A stretch of DNA of 16,515 nucleotides from the NCBI GenBank assembly GCA_027019205.1, contig JALUWZ010000052.1, positions 1 through 16,515 of the forward strand, read 5' to 3'. Position 1 is the stretch's first letter. Each line of letters opens with the position of its first letter. The stretch is from Emcibacter sp. Lineage in GTDB: Bacteria > Pseudomonadota > Alphaproteobacteria > Sphingomonadales > Emcibacteraceae. This document shows, one piece after another, positions 1 through 7,105 of this stretch. The position numbers and the translations under genes are program-made. The notes beneath the pieces were generated by a model. It was not told the origin of the DNA. It was given only the letters and a program-made list of their open reading frames with translations, and searched no databases.

Positions 1-491
1 AATCCGGCAAGCTGGTTACCGACGAAATTGTTATTGGTATCATTGCCGACAGAATTGAGGAAGATGATTGCCGGAATGGTTTCCTGCTTGACGGATTTCC
101 GCGAACCATTGCCCAGGCAGAGGCCCTTGACCATCTGCTGAAAGATAAAGGCCTGAAACTCGATGCGGTTATCGAGATGCAGGTTGATGACGAATCTCTT
201 GTTGACCGGATTGCCGGACGCTATACCTGCGAAGACTGCAATCAGGGTTACCATGATACTAACCTCAAACCACAGAAGGCTGGCGTGTGTGACAGTTGTG
301 GTTGTACGAATTTCAAACGTCGGTCCGATGATAATCGTGAAACGGTTATTTCGCGGCTGGCAACCTACCACACACAAACGGCTCCCTTGCTTCCCTATTA
401 TGAGGCCCAGGGTGTTTTGAAGACTATTGACGGAATGGCTGACATTGATGATGTTACCGTTCAGATAAACAGGGTATTGAGCGCGCTGTAA
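1..491 (+). CDS. adk: Adenylate kinase, 5' end cut off by window
   Basis: Cytosolic enzyme that interconverts ATP + AMP and 2 ADP. The window enters the gene in frame (first whole codon at base 3), leaving 162 residues. Compared with the usual length of about 215, some 50 N-terminal residues including the P-loop are missing. Visible hallmarks are GKLVTDE, the NMP/CORE motif LLDGFPRT (visible residues 28-35) and the end of the CORE domain with the AP(L)xxYY segment. The LID carries CxxC at visible residues 76-79 and CxxC at 96-99, which is the zinc-binding type of LID rather than the zinc-free E. coli type. It is the last gene of the secY-adk end of the ribosomal protein cluster, as its position before rpsM shows. 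A weak AT-rich hairpin follows the stop, then a separate promoter for rpsM. Confidence 0.97.
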   Translation, partial: SGKLVTDEIVIGIIADRIEEDDCRNGFLLDGFPRTIAQAEALDHLLKDKGLKLDAVIEMQVDDESLVDRIAGRYTCEDCNQGYHDTNLKPQKAGVCDSCGCTNFKRRSDDNRETVISRLATYHTQTAPLLPYYEAQGVLKTIDGMADIDDVTVQINRVLSAL

Positions 492-503
492 GCCGCAGGA
501 TAA

Positions 504-526
504 AAAACTTGTCACAAGTTTTATTT
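504..526 (+). terminator. Weak terminator-like hairpin after adk
   Basis: An 8-bp stem, AAAACTTG (504-511) with CAAGTTTT (515-522), has a 3-base loop and runs into TTATTT. The stem is AT-rich and the T-tract is interrupted, so it may end only part of the transcripts coming from adk before the rpsM promoter. Confidence 0.4.
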
Positions 527-532
527 CCGAGG

Positions 533-560
533 TTGACGGCAGGCGTTTAATACATATAAT
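533..560 (+). promoter_or_regulatory. Promoter of the rpsM-rpsK-rpoA-rplQ operon
   Basis: A -35 TTGACG (533-538) and a perfect -10 TATAAT (555-560) are separated by 16 bp, a near-consensus housekeeping promoter. It predicts a transcript start near 567 and a leader of about 63 nt before the rpsM GTG. Its strength fits a ribosomal protein/RNA polymerase operon. Confidence 0.75.
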
Positions 561-612
561 CGCGCATCTTCACGGCTTGGTCGGGAAGCTGTGCAGTATG
601 GTGAATTTTTTA

Positions 613-629
613 GATCGGGAGAAACGATC
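613..629 (+). promoter_or_regulatory. Small hairpin presenting the rpsM ribosome binding site
   Basis: GATCG (613-617) can pair with CGATC (625-629), leaving the loop GGAGAAA that contains most of the Shine-Dalgarno sequence (GGGAGA, 617-622). The GTG start follows directly at 630. The stem is only 5 bp, so its effect on translation is an inference. The Shine-Dalgarno is what decides the GTG start. Confidence 0.35.
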
Positions 630-998
630 GTGGCACGTATTTCTGGCGTGAATATACCCACTGGAAAGAGGGTGGTAATTGCTTTGACCTATATCCATGG
701 AATTGGTCCGGCAATATCAAAACGAATTTGTGAAAAAGTTGGCATCCGGCCCGAAGTCCGGGTCAACCAGTTGAGCGATGCGGAAGTAATCCGGATTCGT
801 GAAACAATTGACAATGACTATACTGTGGAAGGTGATCTCAGGCGGGATACGGCCATGAACATCAAGCGTCTGATGGACCTCGGGGCTTATCGTGGTCTGC
901 GTCATCGCAAGAAGCTGCCCGTACGGGGTCAGCGCACAAGCACAAACGCCCGCACCCGCAAGGGTAAAGCCGTTGCTATTGCCGGCAAGAAGAAATAA
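630..998 (+). CDS. rpsM: 30S ribosomal protein S13
   Basis: Protein of the head of the 30S subunit that contacts the P-site tRNA and bridges to the 50S subunit. The product is 122 residues, the normal S13 length, starting MARISGVNIP, with the LTYIHGIG helix-turn segment near residues 18-25, LRHRKKLPVRGQRT in the last third, and the basic C-terminal tail that reaches the tRNA. I chose GTG at 630 because it gives the family's N-terminus and has a GGGAGA Shine-Dalgarno 7 bases upstream. A longer reading from an ATG-like site at 591 would add residues unlike any S13. First gene of a four-gene operon, 11 bp before rpsK. Confidence 0.97.
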   Translation: MARISGVNIPTGKRVVIALTYIHGIGPAISKRICEKVGIRPEVRVNQLSDAEVIRIRETIDNDYTVEGDLRRDTAMNIKRLMDLGAYRGLRHRKKLPVRGQRTSTNARTRKGKAVAIAGKKK

Positions 999-1009
999 GG
1001 TTCTGGAAT

Positions 1010-1396
1010 ATGGCTGAAGAAAAAAGAGTAAAGCGCCGGGAGCGCAAGAATATCATGAGCGGAATTGCTCATGTAAATTCGACCTTTAACAATACCATTA
1101 TCACGATTACCGATGCCCAGGGCAATGTTATTTCCTGGTCAACGGCAGGGGTAATGGGCTTTAAAGGGTCCCGTAAATCCACCCCCTATGCGGCACAGAT
1201 GGCTGCGGAGGATGCGGGCAAGAAGGCACAGGAACATGGTATGAGTACGCTGGAAGTGGAAGTGAAGGGACCGGGGTCAGGTCGTGAATCAGCCCTCCGT
1301 GCGCTGCAGGCAATCGGATTTACCATCACAACAATTCGTGATGTGACACCGATTCCCCATAATGGCTGTCGTCCGCCAAAACGTCGCAGAGTGTAA
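1010..1396 (+). CDS. rpsK: 30S ribosomal protein S11
   Basis: Protein of the 30S platform near the mRNA exit, where it helps form the E-site. The product is 128 residues, the usual length. Recognisable parts are GIAHVNSTFNNTIITITD (about residues 18-35), the GFKGSRKSTPYAAQ segment (about 50-63), VKGPGSGRESALRAL (about 85-99) and the basic ending DVTPIPHNGCRPPKRRRV. It starts 11 bp after rpsM in the same transcript. In many bacteria rpsD follows here. It does not in this window, as is common in alphaproteobacteria. Confidence 0.98.
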   Translation: MAEEKRVKRRERKNIMSGIAHVNSTFNNTIITITDAQGNVISWSTAGVMGFKGSRKSTPYAAQMAAEDAGKKAQEHGMSTLEVEVKGPGSGRESALRALQAIGFTITTIRDVTPIPHNGCRPPKRRRV

Positions 1397-1446
1397 CAAC
1401 AGCGTAATAGTTAGAAAATTTGAGACCAGAAACAAGGATTTGAACC

Positions 1447-2466
1447 GTGATCCAGAAGAATTGGCAGGAATTAATTAAGCCTTCCACGCTTGACATCAAG
1501 CAGGTCGGTGAAGAACGCCGGAAAGTAACCATCGTTGCAGAACCGCTGGAACGCGGTTATGGCATGACGCTTGGCAATTCACTGCGCCGGGTATTGCTGT
1601 CCTCCCTGCAGGGTGCGGCGGTGACATCAATTCATATTGACAATGTGCTGCATGAGTTTTCCTCTATCCCGGGGGTCCGGGAGGATGTGACTGATGTTGT
1701 CCTCAATATCAAAAAGATTGCCGTTGAAATGGACGGTGGCATCGACAGGAAACGGCTGACGCTTCAGGCGACAGGACCCGGTGAGGTTACTGCGGGACAG
1801 ATCAGCGAAGTGGCTGATGTGACCATTCTTAACCCTGATCTGGTGATCTGCACCCTGGATGACGGGGCGGAGCTGCGTATGGAGCTTACGGTTGAAACCG
1901 GCAAGGGCTATGTGGCAGCGGTCAACAACCGTCCCGAAGATGCGCCGATCGGCCTGATCCCGATTGACAGCCTGTTCAGTCCGGTCAGCAAAGTCAGCTA
2001 CCGGGTGGAAAATACTCGGGAAGGCCAGATTCTCGACTATGACAAGCTGATCATGACCATTGAAACCGATGGTACGGTAACCCCGGAGGATGCGCTGGCT
2101 TTTTCCGCCCGTATCCTGCAGGATCAGCTTCAGACCTTTATCAATTTTGATGAACCGGAAGACACCGCGACCGAAAAAGAATCGGACGAGCCTGATTTCA
2201 ATCGTAATCTGTTGCGTCGGGTTGATGAGCTTGAGCTGTCCGTACGTTCTGCCAATTGCCTGAAAAACGATAATATCGTCTATATCGGTGATCTGGTACG
2301 CAAGACCGAGGCTGAAATGCTCCGGACGCCAAATTTTGGCCGCAAGTCATTGAATGAAATTAAAGAAGTTCTATCCACCATGGGCTTGCGCCTCGGCATG
2401 GATAACCCCGGCTGGCCGCCGGAAAATATTGACGAGCTGGTCAAGAAAATGGAACAGGAATTCTAA
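1447..2466 (+). CDS. rpoA: DNA-directed RNA polymerase alpha subunit
   Basis: Alpha subunit, whose dimer nucleates assembly of RNA polymerase and whose C-terminal domain contacts UP elements and activators. The product is 339 residues, typical of alphaproteobacteria. The N-terminal assembly domain spans about 1-235, with GYGMTLGNSLRRVLLSS near 38-54. An acidic linker (about 236-249) leads to the C-terminal domain (about 250-325), with SVRSANCLKN holding Arg267, the counterpart of the DNA-binding Arg265 of E. coli, and the helix-hairpin-helix region TPNFGRKSLNEIKE. The start is GTG at 1447, with AAGGA at 1434-1438, 8 bases upstream. It lies 50 bp after rpsK and 63 bp before rplQ in the same operon. 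Confidence 0.98.
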   Translation: MIQKNWQELIKPSTLDIKQVGEERRKVTIVAEPLERGYGMTLGNSLRRVLLSSLQGAAVTSIHIDNVLHEFSSIPGVREDVTDVVLNIKKIAVEMDGGIDRKRLTLQATGPGEVTAGQISEVADVTILNPDLVICTLDDGAELRMELTVETGKGYVAAVNNRPEDAPIGLIPIDSLFSPVSKVSYRVENTREGQILDYDKLIMTIETDGTVTPEDALAFSARILQDQLQTFINFDEPEDTATEKESDEPDFNRNLLRRVDELELSVRSANCLKNDNIVYIGDLVRKTEAEMLRTPNFGRKSLNEIKEVLSTMGLRLGMDNPGWPPENIDELVKKMEQEF

Positions 2467-2529
2467 CCTTTTTGAATTTTTAATTGGGCCGGGTCCAAAG
2501 GATGGATACCCGCCGAAGGAGTAAGAGAT

Positions 2530-2961
2530 ATGCGCCATCGTAAAGCTGGGCGTAAGCTGAATAAAACAAGTTCGCATCGCAAGGCAATGTTCGCCAATAT
2601 GGCCAGTGCCCTTCTGAAGCATGAACAGATCGTCACAACCCTGCCGAAAGCCAAGGAACTGCGTCCGGTGGTCGAACGTCTGATCACCCTTGGCAAGCGC
2701 GGCTCGCTTCATGCCCGCCGTCAGGCCGCCTCAAAGTTGCCGGTGTCTGACAAGGAAATTGTCCAGAAACTGTTTGATACGCTGGCCGAACGCTACAAGG
2801 AACGCGCAGGCGGTTATACCCGTGTACTGAAAGCCGGTTTCCGCCATGGCGATGCGGCCCCGGTTGCGGTTATCGAACTGGTTGACCGTGATGTTGATGC
2901 CAAGGGCAAGGACAGCGGCCCCGTGCAGGAAGTCGTCGCTGACGAGACCGACGCTGCCTGA
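2530..2961 (+). CDS. rplQ: 50S ribosomal protein L17
   Basis: Protein of the 50S subunit near the exit tunnel. The product is 143 residues. The core (about 1-120) starts MRHRKAGRKLNKTSSHRKAM, with the family's FANMASALLKHEQIVTTLPKAKELRP stretch (given here only as a location, about residues 24-49) and the ending GFRHGDAAPVAVIELVDR. A short acidic tail (about 121-143) extends beyond the E. coli protein, as in other alphaproteobacterial L17. AAGGAG at 2516-2521 lies 8 bases before ATG. It is the last gene of the operon and is followed by an intrinsic terminator. Confidence 0.97.
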   Translation: MRHRKAGRKLNKTSSHRKAMFANMASALLKHEQIVTTLPKAKELRPVVERLITLGKRGSLHARRQAASKLPVSDKEIVQKLFDTLAERYKERAGGYTRVLKAGFRHGDAAPVAVIELVDRDVDAKGKDSGPVQEVVADETDAA

Positions 2962-2984
2962 TCACCTGTATTCAGATAAAATTT

Positions 2985-3014
2985 AAAAGCAGCTCACCCG
3001 GGGCTGCTTTTTTT
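2985..3014 (+). terminator. Rho-independent terminator of the rpsM-rplQ operon
   Basis: AAAAGCAGC (2985-2993) pairs with GCTGCTTTT (3003-3011) around a 9-base loop, and the right arm continues into a T-tract (3008-3014). It begins 23 bp after the rplQ stop and separates this operon from fbaA. Confidence 0.85.
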
Positions 3015-3027
3015 ATGGTCTTTTGGC

Positions 3028-3055
3028 TTGCACCAGATTCCGCAGCTTATATAAT
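3028..3055 (+). promoter_or_regulatory. Putative fbaA promoter
   Basis: A perfect -10 TATAAT (3050-3055) is preceded at 16 bp by the poor -35 TTGCAC (3028-3033). It lies between the upstream terminator and the fbaA ATG at 3096 and predicts a leader of about 35 nt. GAGG just before the start codon (CTCCGAGGATATTCAG) serves as the ribosome binding site. Confidence 0.6.
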
Positions 3056-3095
3056 CAGGACTTGATTTCACTTTATAAACTCCGAGGATATTCAG

Positions 3096-4163
3096 ATGGC
3101 TCTCAAACCCGGCGTCGTGAGCGGCGAAGACTATAGTGAACTGGTTAACAGCTGTAAACAGGGCGGCTATGCCCTTGCGGCAGTGAATTGCGTTGGTACC
3201 GACAGCGTTAATGCCGCGATGGAGGCTGCGGCACAGAATAACAGTGATATCATTATCCAGTTTTCCAATGGCGGCGCCCAGTTCTATGCCGGCAAAGGGA
3301 TGAAGGATGCTTTTCAGGCCAAGGTTCTCGGCGCGGTTTCGGCGGCGCATCATGTTCATCTGCTGGCGGAACATTACGGTATTTGTGTCGTGCTGCATAC
3401 CGACCATGCGAATCGCAAGCTGGTGCCGTGGGTCGATGCCCTGATTGATCATTCCGAGGCCCATTTCAAAGCCCATGGCCGCCCGCTCTATACGTCACAC
3501 ATGCTGGACCTGTCCGAAGATGATATTGATGATAATCTGAGCGAATGCGCCCGCGTGTTGCGGCGTATGGCCCCGCTCGATATGAGCCTTGAAATCGAGC
3601 TTGGCATTACCGGCGGCGAAGAAGACGGAGTTGGCCACGAGGTTGAGGAGGGGGCGGATAATTCAAAACTCTACACCCAGCCCGAAGATGTGCTGAAGGC
3701 CTATGACCTGCTGTCGCCAATCGGTCATTTCTCGGTGGCGGCCTCGTTCGGCAATGTTCATGGAGTCTACAAGCCCGGCAATGTCCAGTTGCGCCCGGAA
3801 ATCCTCCGCAACAGCCAGGCTCTGGTTGCTGAAACCCATGGGACGAAGGGCAATCCGCTTAACCTGGTCTTTCATGGCGGCTCCGGGTCAGAGAAGGCAA
3901 AGATTGCCGAGGCCCTGACCTACGGCGTCTTCAAGATGAATATTGATACCGATACCCAGTTCGCCTTTGCCGAGGCAGTCGGGGCCTATGTCAATGCCAA
4001 CGCCCGGGCCTTTAAATATCAGATAGATCCCGAGGATGGCAGCCCCTACAAAAAGCAATATGATCCGCGTAAATGGTTGCGTGCCGGGGAGGAGGGCTTT
4101 ATCGCCCGTCTTGAAGAAGCCTTTGCCGATCTCGGGTCTGCCGGAAAATCCATCGCCGGATAA
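3096..4163 (+). CDS. fbaA: Class II (zinc) fructose-bisphosphate aldolase
   Basis: Cleaves fructose 1,6-bisphosphate to dihydroxyacetone phosphate and glyceraldehyde 3-phosphate, and runs in reverse in gluconeogenesis. The product is 355 residues and resembles the E. coli FbaA subtype (359 aa) along its length. Landmarks are AVNCVGTDS (29-37), IQFSNGGA (54-61), HTDH (101-104) with catalytic Asp103 and zinc ligand His104, LEIELG (165-170) with the zinc-ligand Glu, TGGEEDGV (172-179) with the mobile-loop catalytic Glu, NVHGVYKPGN (220-229) with His222, VFHGGSGS (258-265) with zinc ligand His260, and MNIDTDTQ (281-288). All metal and catalytic positions are present. It is a single-gene unit between the ribosomal terminator and a convergent kinase gene whose stop codon lies 8 bp from its own. 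Confidence 0.97.
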   Translation: MALKPGVVSGEDYSELVNSCKQGGYALAAVNCVGTDSVNAAMEAAAQNNSDIIIQFSNGGAQFYAGKGMKDAFQAKVLGAVSAAHHVHLLAEHYGICVVLHTDHANRKLVPWVDALIDHSEAHFKAHGRPLYTSHMLDLSEDDIDDNLSECARVLRRMAPLDMSLEIELGITGGEEDGVGHEVEEGADNSKLYTQPEDVLKAYDLLSPIGHFSVAASFGNVHGVYKPGNVQLRPEILRNSQALVAETHGTKGNPLNLVFHGGSGSEKAKIAEALTYGVFKMNIDTDTQFAFAEAVGAYVNANARAFKYQIDPEDGSPYKKQYDPRKWLRAGEEGFIARLEEAFADLGSAGKSIAG

Positions 4164-4179
4164 TTCTGCTCTTATCCGG
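4156..4179. terminator. Shared palindrome holding both convergent stop codons
   Basis: CCGGATAA (4156-4163) and TTATCCGG (4172-4179) form a perfect 8-bp stem with an 8-base loop. The TAA of fbaA (4161-4163) and the TAA of the minus-strand kinase (4172-4174) are each part of an arm, since both genes end GGATAA. The hairpin forms in either transcript. Neither side has a real T-tract, so it may act as a 3' end stabiliser or a weak two-way terminator. Confidence 0.55.
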
Positions 4180-5668
4180 TCTTCGGCTTTACGGGGAGAT
4201 CAATCCAGAAACAGCTTCCGACGTCTGGCTGGCTGTTCAGGCCGAGCGCGCCACCCATAAGCTCAATCAGGTTTTTGGCAATTACCAGTCCCATACCGGC
4301 ATCTTCTGTTGCTGATGGTCCGGTGCGGGGCTTGAACAACAACTCTTGCCGTTCCGGGGGAATGCCGGGGCCAGTATCGCTGATACTGATACGTATCAGG
4401 TTGCTCTTGCTGTCGTCACAATTGATGATCAGTTCTCCGTTCTCACGGTTATATTTAACCGCATTATCCAGCAGATTATACAGGACCTGGCCGAGCCTGA
4501 TCTGGTCTGCACAAAGGATGTGATGCTTGTTAACCAGCTGTTCAAAAGTTACATCACGCCCGTTATGGGCCAGAATAATTTCAATGCCGCGCCGCCGGGC
4601 AAGCGGCGTAACCGCTTGAAGGGTTTCCGCAATGACGTTTGAAAGGAGTGTCGGTTCAGGGGAAAGATCGATCTGCCCGGCTTCAATTCTGACCTGATCA
4701 AGCATTTCGTCAACAAGCTCCAGAAGATGGGTGCCTGCCTTGACAATAGCTTCGGCATTTTCCTGTCGGGACCCTTCTCCTGCCTTAAGATGTTGTCCAA
4801 ATGCCCTTATGCTGTTTATCGACGGGGATATCTGACGGGACAGGCGGTTGAGGAATTCTATTCTGGCCTGATGGGCATTTTCGGCCTGTTCGCGGGCAAG
4901 GGCAAGTTCCCGTTTAATATTTTTCTGTTCGGTAATATCGCTATGCAACCCGGTCATGCGTAACGCTTCGCCATTGGTATCGCGGCTGGTAACGGTGCCC
5001 CGGCATAATATCCATTTATAGCTGCCATCCTTGCAGCGCATCCTTAATTCTGCGCTATATTCAGTCAGGTCGCCGCGCAGATAATTGCGCATATATCGTC
5101 TGGTCCGGGCAAAGTCGTCAGGATGGATATTATTGAGCCAACTGTCAATATGAGGTGGCAGCTCCCCTTTCCCGTAGCCCAGCATTTTCTCAAACAGCCG
5201 GGAGAAATCAACATGGCCGGTATTTATGTTCCAGTCCCAGATGCCGTCCCCGGCACTTGTCGCGGCAAAGGTGAAACGTTCCTCACTTTCCCGCAACCGG
5301 TTTTCAATCTCGACACGGTCGGTGATATCCTGCACCGTCCCCGATAACATGATCAGCCTTCCCTGTGAATCAGTATCGGCTTTTGCCTGATCATGCAGAT
5401 GGCGTATCGTCCCGTCCGGCCTCAGAATACGATAGATAATATCTTTGTGGCCAACCTGTTCGGCCCATTCGGCATTTTTTTGTACCCGTTCAATATCATC
5501 GGGATGAACTATGTCGTAAAAGGAATCTACGCTGGGCATAATACAGTCCGGTTCAAGACCAATGATACGATATATCTCGTCCGACCAGAAACGTTCCCCG
5601 GTGGACAGGTTGGTCTGCCATCGGCCAATATGGGCCAGAGCCTCTATATCACTGTTATGTTTATCCAT
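4172..5668 (-). CDS. Two-PAS histidine-kinase-like protein with degenerate H-box
   Basis: Soluble sensor-kinase-like protein of 498 residues with no membrane segment. It has a PAS/PAC fold (about 8-120, ending in VQDITDR), a second PAS/PAC (about 126-248, ending in HSDITEQKN), a short helix, a HisKA-like dimerisation region (about 265-330) and an HATPase domain (about 340-494). The ATP site looks intact: N-box LLDNAVKY (Asn402), G1 DTGPGI (431-436), F-box ELLFKP and G2 GMGLVIAKN (458-466). The H-box reads EFLNRLSRQISPS where the family has EFLxxxSHExRTP. The phosphoacceptor His is Arg278, the next acidic residue is Gln279 and the later Pro is Ser. Autophosphorylation is therefore unlikely. 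Its ATG lies only 3 bp after the fliP stop, so it is probably cotranscribed and translationally coupled with the flagellar genes. No response regulator adjoins it. A role as a regulator of another kinase is inference. Confidence 0.85.
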   Translation of the reverse strand: MDKHNSDIEALAHIGRWQTNLSTGERFWSDEIYRIIGLEPDCIMPSVDSFYDIVHPDDIERVQKNAEWAEQVGHKDIIYRILRPDGTIRHLHDQAKADTDSQGRLIMLSGTVQDITDRVEIENRLRESEERFTFAATSAGDGIWDWNINTGHVDFSRLFEKMLGYGKGELPPHIDSWLNNIHPDDFARTRRYMRNYLRGDLTEYSAELRMRCKDGSYKWILCRGTVTSRDTNGEALRMTGLHSDITEQKNIKRELALAREQAENAHQARIEFLNRLSRQISPSINSIRAFGQHLKAGEGSRQENAEAIVKAGTHLLELVDEMLDQVRIEAGQIDLSPEPTLLSNVIAETLQAVTPLARRRGIEIILAHNGRDVTFEQLVNKHHILCADQIRLGQVLYNLLDNAVKYNRENGELIINCDDSKSNLIRISISDTGPGIPPERQELLFKPRTGPSATEDAGMGLVIAKNLIELMGGALGLNSQPDVGSCFWIDLPVKPKTG

Positions 5669-5671
5669 TTC

Positions 5672-6445
5672 TTATACCGGTGGCTGGTTAAAACTCTGGA
5701 TAAGACTGCCGGCGACAAGATGCCAGCCATCGACGAGGACAAAGAAGATCAGCTTGAACGGCAGGGAGATCATGACCGGCGGCAACATCATCATCCCCAT
5801 CGACATCAACACAGAGGCGACGACCAGATCAATAATAATGAAGGGAATAAAAATCAGAAAACCGATTTCAAAGGCCCGGCGCAGCTCACTGATGATAAAG
5901 GCCGGGACCAGAATTTGAAACGGGGTGTCGGCCTCGGTCGCCGGTGCCGGCAATTTCGACAGGTCGAGAAAAAGCAGCAGGTCACTTTCCCGGACATGTT
6001 TCATCATAAAGCTGTGAAACGGGGCCGTGGTTTTCTCGAACGCTTCCTTTTCATTGATTTTCTCATTAATCAGCGGTTCAATACCGGTATCATAGGCCTG
6101 TTTTATGGTCGGGGCCATGATAAAGGATGTCATAAACAGGGCGAGACTGATCAACACAACATTCGGCGGGGTCTGCTGGGTGCCCATCGCACTGCGTAAC
6201 AGGGAAAAGACAATAACAATCCGGGTGAAAGAGGTGACGACAATGATAATTGCCGGGGCGAGGCTAAGTATCGTCATCAGCATTAAAAGCTGAACTATAC
6301 GCCCGGAAAGCGTTCCTCCTTCGCCCATATTAAGCGATAATTCCTGACCAAAAACGCTCTGGCTGCTCAGGATCAGAAGGAAACTGATCAGGGAGGTCAT
6401 GAGCAGACCCAGGGTAATTTTATGTTTTTTCAACAGGGCCATCAT
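5672..6445 (-). CDS. fliP: Flagellar export gate protein FliP
   Basis: Core subunit of the flagellar type III export gate. It forms the FliP5-FliQ4-FliR1 channel in the inner membrane inside the MS ring. The product is 257 residues. A cleavable signal peptide is visible (basic residues 6-9, hydrophobic stretch about 11-29, possible cut after VFG33), followed by a first membrane segment at about 50-70. The signature TSFTRIVIVFSLLRSAMGTQ lies at about 71-90, followed by QTPPN. A periplasmic loop precedes a helical hairpin region near the C-terminus (IPFIIIDLVVASVLMSMGMM). The ATG overlaps the fliO stop as ATGA (6442-6445), so translation is coupled. FliO, its assembly chaperone, is directly upstream, while FliQ and FliR are in the divergent operon. 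Confidence 0.97.
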   Translation of the reverse strand: MMALLKKHKITLGLLMTSLISFLLILSSQSVFGQELSLNMGEGGTLSGRIVQLLMLMTILSLAPAIIIVVTSFTRIVIVFSLLRSAMGTQQTPPNVVLISLALFMTSFIMAPTIKQAYDTGIEPLINEKINEKEAFEKTTAPFHSFMMKHVRESDLLLFLDLSKLPAPATEADTPFQILVPAFIISELRRAFEIGFLIFIPFIIIDLVVASVLMSMGMMMLPPVMISLPFKLIFFVLVDGWHLVAGSLIQSFNQPPV

Positions 6446-6741
6446 GTGTTTTCAGCCTTATCAGTATTTTTGGGAATAATATTCCGTTCAATGACAATGT
6501 CGCGCTCCGCCCCCAGCATAACAAGATGTTCGACATCATCACGCCGGATTAACAGCAATTTACGCCGGGCATCCACAGGCAGTATTTCAATAATATCCAG
6601 CCGCTTGTCCCGGCTGCGACCCGAATTGACCGTGATGCGGGCCATAAGGCCAAATCTTTTGGCACCGTAGGCAATGATTAAAATCAGCGCGAGGACAAAA
6701 AGCAGGGCGATGATAAACTGGAAATAGGACCCTATATCCAT
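6442..6741 (-). CDS. fliO: Flagellar biosynthesis protein FliO
   Basis: Small membrane protein that helps FliP assemble its ring during export-gate biogenesis. The product is 99 residues: one membrane segment at about 8-26 followed by KRFGLMAR, then a cytosolic part with LDIIEILPVDARRKLLLIRRDDVEHLVML-type sequence (about residues 48-76), matching the FliO pattern of a basic patch and a small beta-domain. Gene order (immediately before fliP, with a 4-base overlap) strongly supports the name, because FliO sequences are poorly conserved. AAAGGA, about 7 bases upstream on the minus strand, fits the ATG at 6741. The flhX-like gene ends 40 bp upstream. Confidence 0.88.
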   Translation of the reverse strand: MDIGSYFQFIIALLFVLALILIIAYGAKRFGLMARITVNSGRSRDKRLDIIEILPVDARRKLLLIRRDDVEHLVMLGAERDIVIERNIIPKNTDKAENT

Positions 6742-6781
6742 GGTGCGGTCCTTTTGTCAATCTGGACAGTCTGCTGTCGGC

Positions 6782-7105
6782 TCATTCTTTTTCCCCCTCT
6801 GATGGTGAAAGATGATGATGTTTTTCTGCGCTCAGACGAATATTTTCATGATAGAGATAGCTTAATATTTCAGATACCGGTTGCAGGGCTTTCAGCGGGA
6901 TATAGCTGTCAATATCAAAGGCTGACAATATTTCCACAAGATCTTCGTCCGTCCGGACCTTGACATCATTCTCGAACGCTATTTTCAGAATCTTTTCGGC
7001 ATTCCTGCCGCTGCCGCTGGCCGTGATGCGGGGAATATCACTTTTGCCGCCGTCCTGTTTGAGGGCAACAGCCTTTTGTCTCTCTGATATATTGTCAGGT
7101 GCCAT
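6782..7105 (-). CDS. FlhB C-terminal-domain paralogue (FlhX/YlqH type)
   Basis: A 107-residue soluble protein that looks like the cytosolic C-terminal domain of FlhB on its own. Its residues from about 12 to 95 align without large gaps to the region of FlhB in this window that starts at the autocleavage motif. VALK is shared, then IPRITASGSGRNAEKI against VPVVVAKGMDHIARKI, and FENDVKVRTDEDL against EENDIPVVENPPL. The FlhB motif NPTH is replaced by SERQ, so no self-cleavage is expected. The PLARAI segment is also not kept. Such stand-alone homologues exist in several flagellated bacteria and can partly replace the cleaved FlhB fragment in Helicobacter. It is the first gene of the minus-strand flagellar operon. 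The AAGGAAGGA motif lies about 15 bases from the ATG, which is long, so the start is less certain, but no other in-frame start exists before an upstream stop. Confidence 0.82.
   Translation of the reverse strand: MAPDNISERQKAVALKQDGGKSDIPRITASGSGRNAEKILKIAFENDVKVRTDEDLVEILSAFDIDSYIPLKALQPVSEILSYLYHENIRLSAEKHHHLSPSEGEKE

Noticed and set aside
591..629. N-terminal extension of S13 reading from 591
   Set aside because: The added residues have no counterpart in S13, and the GTG at 630 has a good Shine-Dalgarno and gives the family N-terminus.
4528..4545. TTAACCAG, near the CtrA half-site TTAACCAT, inside the kinase gene
   Set aside because: It encodes conserved kinase residues (LVNKHH region on the minus strand), lacks a second half-site and is far from any promoter.
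5393..6199. 268-codon plus-strand open frame opposite fliP and the kinase
   Set aside because: It lies opposite two well-recognised genes, and its product is rich in His/Gln/Arg typical of antisense frames. No ribosome binding site or family match was seen.
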